Of a stretch of DNA of 64,000 bases, positions 59,910 through 64,000 are shown piece by piece. The stretch spans positions 19,433,956 to 19,497,955 of the forward strand of contig CM063506.1 of assembly GCA_032207245.1 (NCBI GenBank), given 5' to 3'. Each line of letters opens with the position of its first letter. Position 1 is the first letter of the stretch. Position numbers and translations under genes: made by a program. The DNA comes from Pardosa pseudoannulata. Lineage: Eukaryota > Arthropoda > Arachnida > Araneae > Lycosidae. The notes under the pieces were generated by a model. That model saw only the letters and a program-made list of their open reading frames with translations. It did no database searches and was not told where the DNA came from.

Positions 59910-62900
59910 GTATAATTACTTCTGACTAGAAGCTCTTAGAAACAGCTTTTGAGCACTCTTTTAATATTTTTAATGAATAAAATGTTTCTCGGAGAAAGGT
60001 AAATCATGCTTTATAACTTTCTTTTAATTTTTTATATCATTATTTTAGAGCTACTGCTGATGTAGTTTTATGAGTTAATTTATATAACTGCTAATCATTT
60101 TGACTTATATGCAACTATTGATCATAATTATAAATTACATATTTCTTGTAAATATGAAATTTAAGTTTTATATATTTATTGATATTTGTTATTAGGTTTT
60201 ATTTTCAAAAATTAGTTCATTTAATCAAAGTTCACTTATTTCTAATGATCACTAAAAAAATAAAACATTTTATTACCCAAATAATATCTGGGTGAGAGGA
60301 AGTAGGGATAATATGCCATTTGAGCTATGAGATACTCTTTGAATTAATTTTCTTAATAATCTAAGATGTTTTCTGAATTTTTTTATTTAATATATTTGTA
60401 GCTTTTTTTTTTTTTTTTTTGTATGTGTGTGTGTGCGCGCCATGTGTATATTATTATCAACATATACTGATAAAAATTGTGTATTTATATATATAATATA
60501 ATATACATGTGATATTAATATGCTTTTTGAGCTATGATATACTCTCTAAATTCATTTTCCTGATTATTTAAGATGCATTATCTTTCCAAAAGTAATATCA
60601 CCAGCCTACTGTTGCTTCACATTAAAATGTTTGATGTAATTTCCTGAACAGACCATGTAGGGGAAACCGGGGTAAAATGGTCCACTTTAGTGAATTTTGA
60701 GTATTTGCTCTCAAACTAATGATTTTTTGAATCTGAAAATATCTATGCACATTGCCTATATATTAGGCTTTATATTACACTCAGTCAAAACCAATTATTA
60801 TAATTACTTTTTTATTATAATTTTTTTAATAGCAAGTGACAAAGTGGACCATTTTACCCTGACCCCGGGGTAAAATGGTCCATGGCACGGGGTAAAATGG
60901 ACCGCAAAAATTTCTACAGATAACTTAAATGTAGTACATTATTTAATAGTACAAAACATAAAATGTATTATATTTATTTTCTATAGCTTCAATCTGTACA
61001 CATAAGGCATAATATTAGCGAATATTGAAGTTAATGAATGATACACCAAAAGATTTGTGTGTTACTGAAAGTCTGCTATTTTCTTGAGAAGCAGTAGGAT
61101 CTGGGAGACTCATCACAATATCTTGAACATTTCCGAGCAATTCATCAACATTGTCAGGAAAAATGAACACATTTTGATTAGGTTTTTACCTTATAAATTT
61201 CACAAGAGCGTAATCTTCATTCTTTCCTGTTATTAAACCAACTAAATGAACCACTTTCTTTTTTGTCAAAAATTTAACCAAAACATACTTGCCAACTTTT
61301 AATTCATTATCAGAATTAGCATCATGCTGTGAATTGCTTTCTTTATCACTGTGTTTTGTATCAGACATATTTTCCGAATCACTCGAACTTTCTGATCCAC
61401 ATAAATTTTCTTTATTTGCTTTAAAATTCACAGTTTATCATTTTTCTGCTTAGTTAAGACTAACATTTTTTCTAAATTCTTCCTATCTTTAACTAAAGCA
61501 GCATTTTTCTGTTTTAATTTTTTCTCTTCCTTCTCTTTGACATTTTTTCAATCATCGTTTTCACTGGTGTATCAGTTAGAATTTTTGATGCACCCTTCTT
61601 TCGTTTCTTTGTTGTCTTGCTCGTGCTAGCTTTTGCCAAGGAGCGTAATTCAAAAGGGGATATTGTTTTCAACTAATGATTTTCACTTTGTACTGATTGT
61701 GATGTATTTGGTTGCTGATTACCTGTGCTTGGCTGACGATCAGCTGTACTTGTTAATTCAAAATCTGGTGACGGTTGATCAGTCACATATGATAAGAGAT
61801 ATTGGATATCCTCAAAGACATTTTCATTGAATTGCCATATATCTGTTACTTTAAATCCTGCATGTTTTTTAAAGTTTAACACATAAAATCAATTTAGAAA
61901 GCATTACAGAAATAAAAAAAAACACAACCTGGAAATTGGACCATGGTCCATTTTACCCCAGATTCTGGTGGTCCATTTTACCCCATGTGTAATTCTGACA
62001 AAAAATGTCAGAAAAAAAGAACTAATTTTATATTAAATTTTTTTAGCTACATTAAATATAATAATACATCATCTTAGCTCTTTATTGTGAGAAGTTAAAT
62101 CCTCCAAATAACAATTCTGAAATGAAGAGAAGAAGATATATTATGATGAAAATATTTACTTCTGACTACCACAAATCATTTTTCTAGAATAAAATGGCTA
62201 AATTGCCAGCTAAACACACAATTACACATTCATTTTCAAGACTGCAATGCTGTCATCTATGTATCAAAGTATTAAACATTAAAAATAATAAATAATAGGG
62301 GATGGTCCATTTTACCCCGTGGTCCATTTTACCCCGGTCTCCTCTATATATAGACATAATCTAAAATGTTCTAAAGTACCTTGATGACTTTTTGTAATAG
62401 GAACTTTGTATCAGAAATATTTTTGTTAACTTATTCATTATGGTCGTATTTTTTTTTTTTTAAATAATGGACTTATATAAATGCTAATGCAAATATTATA
62501 CCCCATTGTAGTTTTATTAATTTTAGTAATTTTCTTTCAATAAATTTTTAAAAATTATATAAATATGAAAGTTAAACTTGTTTATAGACATTCTATAGTT
62601 ACAAAATCTCTTTTGTAATAAAAAGAAATAATAAAATGAAGAAAACTTTAGTTTGGAATAGTATTCTTATAATAAAAAAATTTTATTGATTAATTTTGTA
62701 CAGTTTATACAAATTAACATTTTAAAAAATATATTTGATTTTCAAATTATAATATCTATAACTTTTTCTTGTATTTTTATCTTAGTAACTTTTATCTCAA
62801 GTAATTGACTTAGAAAAATAGTATTTGTTAGAAAAAATTCTTTGATTAAGTGAATTTTTTAACTTGCATTTTATTAAGATTTTCAAAAATCTGATTTCAT

Positions 62901-63137
62901 TAAAAGTTAATTTGGCATCATTGTAAATTTTTATTTTTCTCTGAAAATTTTTATTTATTTTATATGTGTTTGCATTGCTTTATGTTTTTCTCTAGGCTGT
63001 ATATATGATGAAAAAGATGTCTGTAACATATGCAATAGGGCATCTGTTGAACTTGCAAATGATTTAAAAGTGAAAAGTATCCTCCCTGTTGAAAATACTT
63101 CAAATTCAAGTGCAGCTGTTTCTAAGAGAAAAACTAA
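59720..63137 (+). CDS. Unrecognised gene, first two coding exons, continues beyond window
   Basis: Two exons (59720-59909 and 62996-63137) join in phase. The product begins MVGRKKNTKCRTTDSVSCTN and continues with a Cys/Ser/Thr/Asp-rich stretch. The second exon encodes CIYDEKDVCNICNRASVELA and then a lysine- and serine-rich stretch ending SKRKTK. There are seven cysteines in about 85 residues, and CNIC could be part of a zinc-binding motif, but I do not recognise a family. No signal peptide or membrane segment; the basic start suggests a nuclear or cytosolic protein. Codon use is less AT-skewed than random frames here. Confidence 0.6.
60847..60880 (+). repeat. Hairpin made of two inverted transposon end motifs
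   Basis: GGACCATTTTACCC, an 8-base loop region, then GGGTAAAATGGTCC form a perfect 14-bp stem inside the left subterminal region of the pogo-like element. Confidence 0.88.
61186..61882 (-). pseudogene. C-terminal remnant of a pogo/Tigger-like transposase
   Basis: Minus-strand pieces in order: LNFKKHAGFKVTDIWQFNEN then VFEDIQ (the AFxxxGIxPFNPxVF motif after the DDE domain); after a frameshift SPFELRSLAKAS...KKGASKILTDTP (the SPxxIRPLPKA...RKKGKSxILTDTP segment of this family); then VGKYVLVKFLTKKKVVHLVG and ITGKNEDYALVKFIR, a C-terminal SH3-like tail. The DNA-binding domain and the DDE catalytic residues are absent. Stops and frameshifts make it non-functional. Confidence 0.8.
62996..63137 (+). 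CDS. Third gene, coding exon B (residues 64-110)
   Basis: 142 nt between TCTAG and AA|GTATG. Encodes CIYDEKDVCNICNRASVELA, then NDLKVKSILPVENTSNSSAA and VSKRKTK. Open throughout and in phase with exon A; the next exon lies beyond the window. Confidence 0.62.
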
Positions 63138-63829
63138 GTATGCTATAATATTTTAATGTTTATTTAATTCTTTTAGATCATTATTTTGAGGTTTGTGTAT
63201 AGATTAACTTATGTTTTATACATTTTATTTCATGTTACTCAATTTTAAACTAATTTAATTAATTTAAAAATTTTACTTCATTTCAAAATTCTTTTACACT
63301 CTGTTTAGAAATCAAATTATTATAATATAACTTAAAACAATTAATTCTATCATTATGTGTAGTGGACAGTTAGTAATTTAGTATATTAAATAGTTTAGTT
63401 TTATTTCTTCGAAGGTGGAAAGTAATAACTATAAATATTTGAGTTAAAAATTTTTGTAACAGTTTTGCAAATGTTGGGCAAGTGCTTAACAGTCAAATGC
63501 CCTTTCGGTAAAAAAGAATTGTGTTTGTGATCAAGTAGCTAACTGTTAGATGTAAAGTGCTAAAATAATTTTATAAAGAAACAGTTTTCTTAATGTTTAA
63601 GGTAATATTCATGTTTAATATTACCGTATGAAAGGGTGTGATTCTTAAATTATTTCAAGAATTCACTTCTAAAGATTAAAAATTACCATAGTTCAAGATT
63701 ATATGTTAAATCACTTGTATGAAATTTGTGACATGGGTATATATAAATTTAGTATCATTTTATAATTAGAATGAAGTATTATCATTCTAAGTAATAAATA
63801 GTATTTTCAAAGATTTGCTTTGCTTCAGA
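63138..63829 (+). other. Intron of the third gene
   Basis: AT-rich DNA with no coding signal recognised. A short less AT-rich stretch near 63470-63540 has no match elsewhere in the window. Confidence 0.5.
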
Positions 63830-63950
63830 ATGTTTGGTCACATTTTTTGGTACTCAAAGGCTAAGATTGTGACCTTCTACTTATGGCTGTTTCAAATGGC
63901 TATGAACGTCTTTGCCAGTATTGGGATTCTAATCTGCAGATCCTAGCACT
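63830..63950 (-). mobile_element. tRNA-derived SINE copy (old)
   Basis: On the minus strand: ATTAGAATCCCAATACTGGC, AAAGACGTTCATAGCCATTT, then AAGTAGAAGGTCACAATCTT and AGCCTTTGAGTACCAAAAAA. Colinear with the body of the 11938-12096 SINE. Strongly diverged and lacking the tail repeat. Confidence 0.6.
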
Positions 63951-64000
63951 AAAAAAGTTTTTGTTTTATTTCCCTTTTAAGGAATATTTGGTTAGATTAT

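Larger units (their letters stand above)
60660..62344 (-). mobile_element. pogo/Tigger-like DNA transposon, internally deleted, TA target site
   Basis: Left end GGGGAAACCGGGGTAAAATG and right end, reverse-complemented, GAGGAGACCGGGGTAAAATG. The 26-bp inverted repeats differ at three positions. Both ends abut TA (60658-60659 and 62345-62346), the target site of the Tc1/mariner-pogo superfamily. The motif GGGGTAAAATGG(T/A)CC occurs eight times: four within 245 bp of the left end and four within 400 bp of the right end. Inside is a decayed C-terminal part of a transposase on the minus strand. It lies in the intron between the two coding exons of the third gene. Confidence 0.9.

Noticed and set aside
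1..64000. CRISPR arrays, operons, riboswitches, rRNA genes
   Set aside because: No regularly spaced repeats, no prokaryotic gene layout and no rRNA signatures were seen; this is spliced eukaryotic DNA.

Overview
This is intron-rich, strongly AT-rich (by eye well over 70% A+T) animal nuclear DNA. It holds two divergent multi-exon genes, the start of a third, and many decayed transposable elements. The chelicerate-style Gypsy pol remnant, the tRNA-derived SINE with a CCAAA-repeat tail, the long AT-rich introns and the animal-type PANK4 suggest an arthropod, most likely a chelicerate such as a spider. That placement is inference; no sequence search was run.

Layout. (1) Bases 1-29110, minus strand: 12 exons of a PANK4 orthologue, a pantothenate kinase-like domain fused to a C-terminal phosphatase domain. 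The window covers the first 523 codons. The remaining phosphatase-domain exons lie beyond the left edge. Its introns hold a 3' LTR and broken Gypsy pol (1108-3960), a solo LTR with a 5-bp target duplication (9714-10001), SINEs, a tandem duplication of about 1 kb that includes exon 8 (14091-16325), and a degraded LTR (about 23900-24377). (2) Bases 29111-29996 separate the two start codons and probably act as a bidirectional promoter. (3) Bases 29997-46045, plus strand: eight phase-consistent exons encode a 346-residue multipass membrane protein I cannot name with confidence (possibly the DUF7789 group). Its introns hold two hAT-like elements in opposite orientation, LTR copies, an inverted-repeat DNA element, a Tc1-like remnant and a two-unit tandem repeat. 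(4) Bases 46046-59719 are mostly intergenic, with a SINE, a LINE reverse-transcriptase fragment and several copies of one LTR family. Two of these copies flank a 1.2-kb interior holding a shrunken UBE2L3-like E2 fragment. (5) Bases 59720-63137, plus strand: two coding exons of an unrecognised gene running off the right edge, with a TA-flanked pogo/Tigger-like element in the intron.

The most useful observations are these. The PANK4 kinase-like domain keeps both residues (Glu and Arg) lost in amniote PANK4. Exon 8 of PANK4 has a decayed tandem copy. The inverted hAT pair brackets exons 2-3 of the membrane-protein gene. An LTR-bounded unit appears to have picked up part of an E2 gene. I found no CRISPR array, operon, rRNA gene or convincing functional tRNA gene, and no obvious new biological system.
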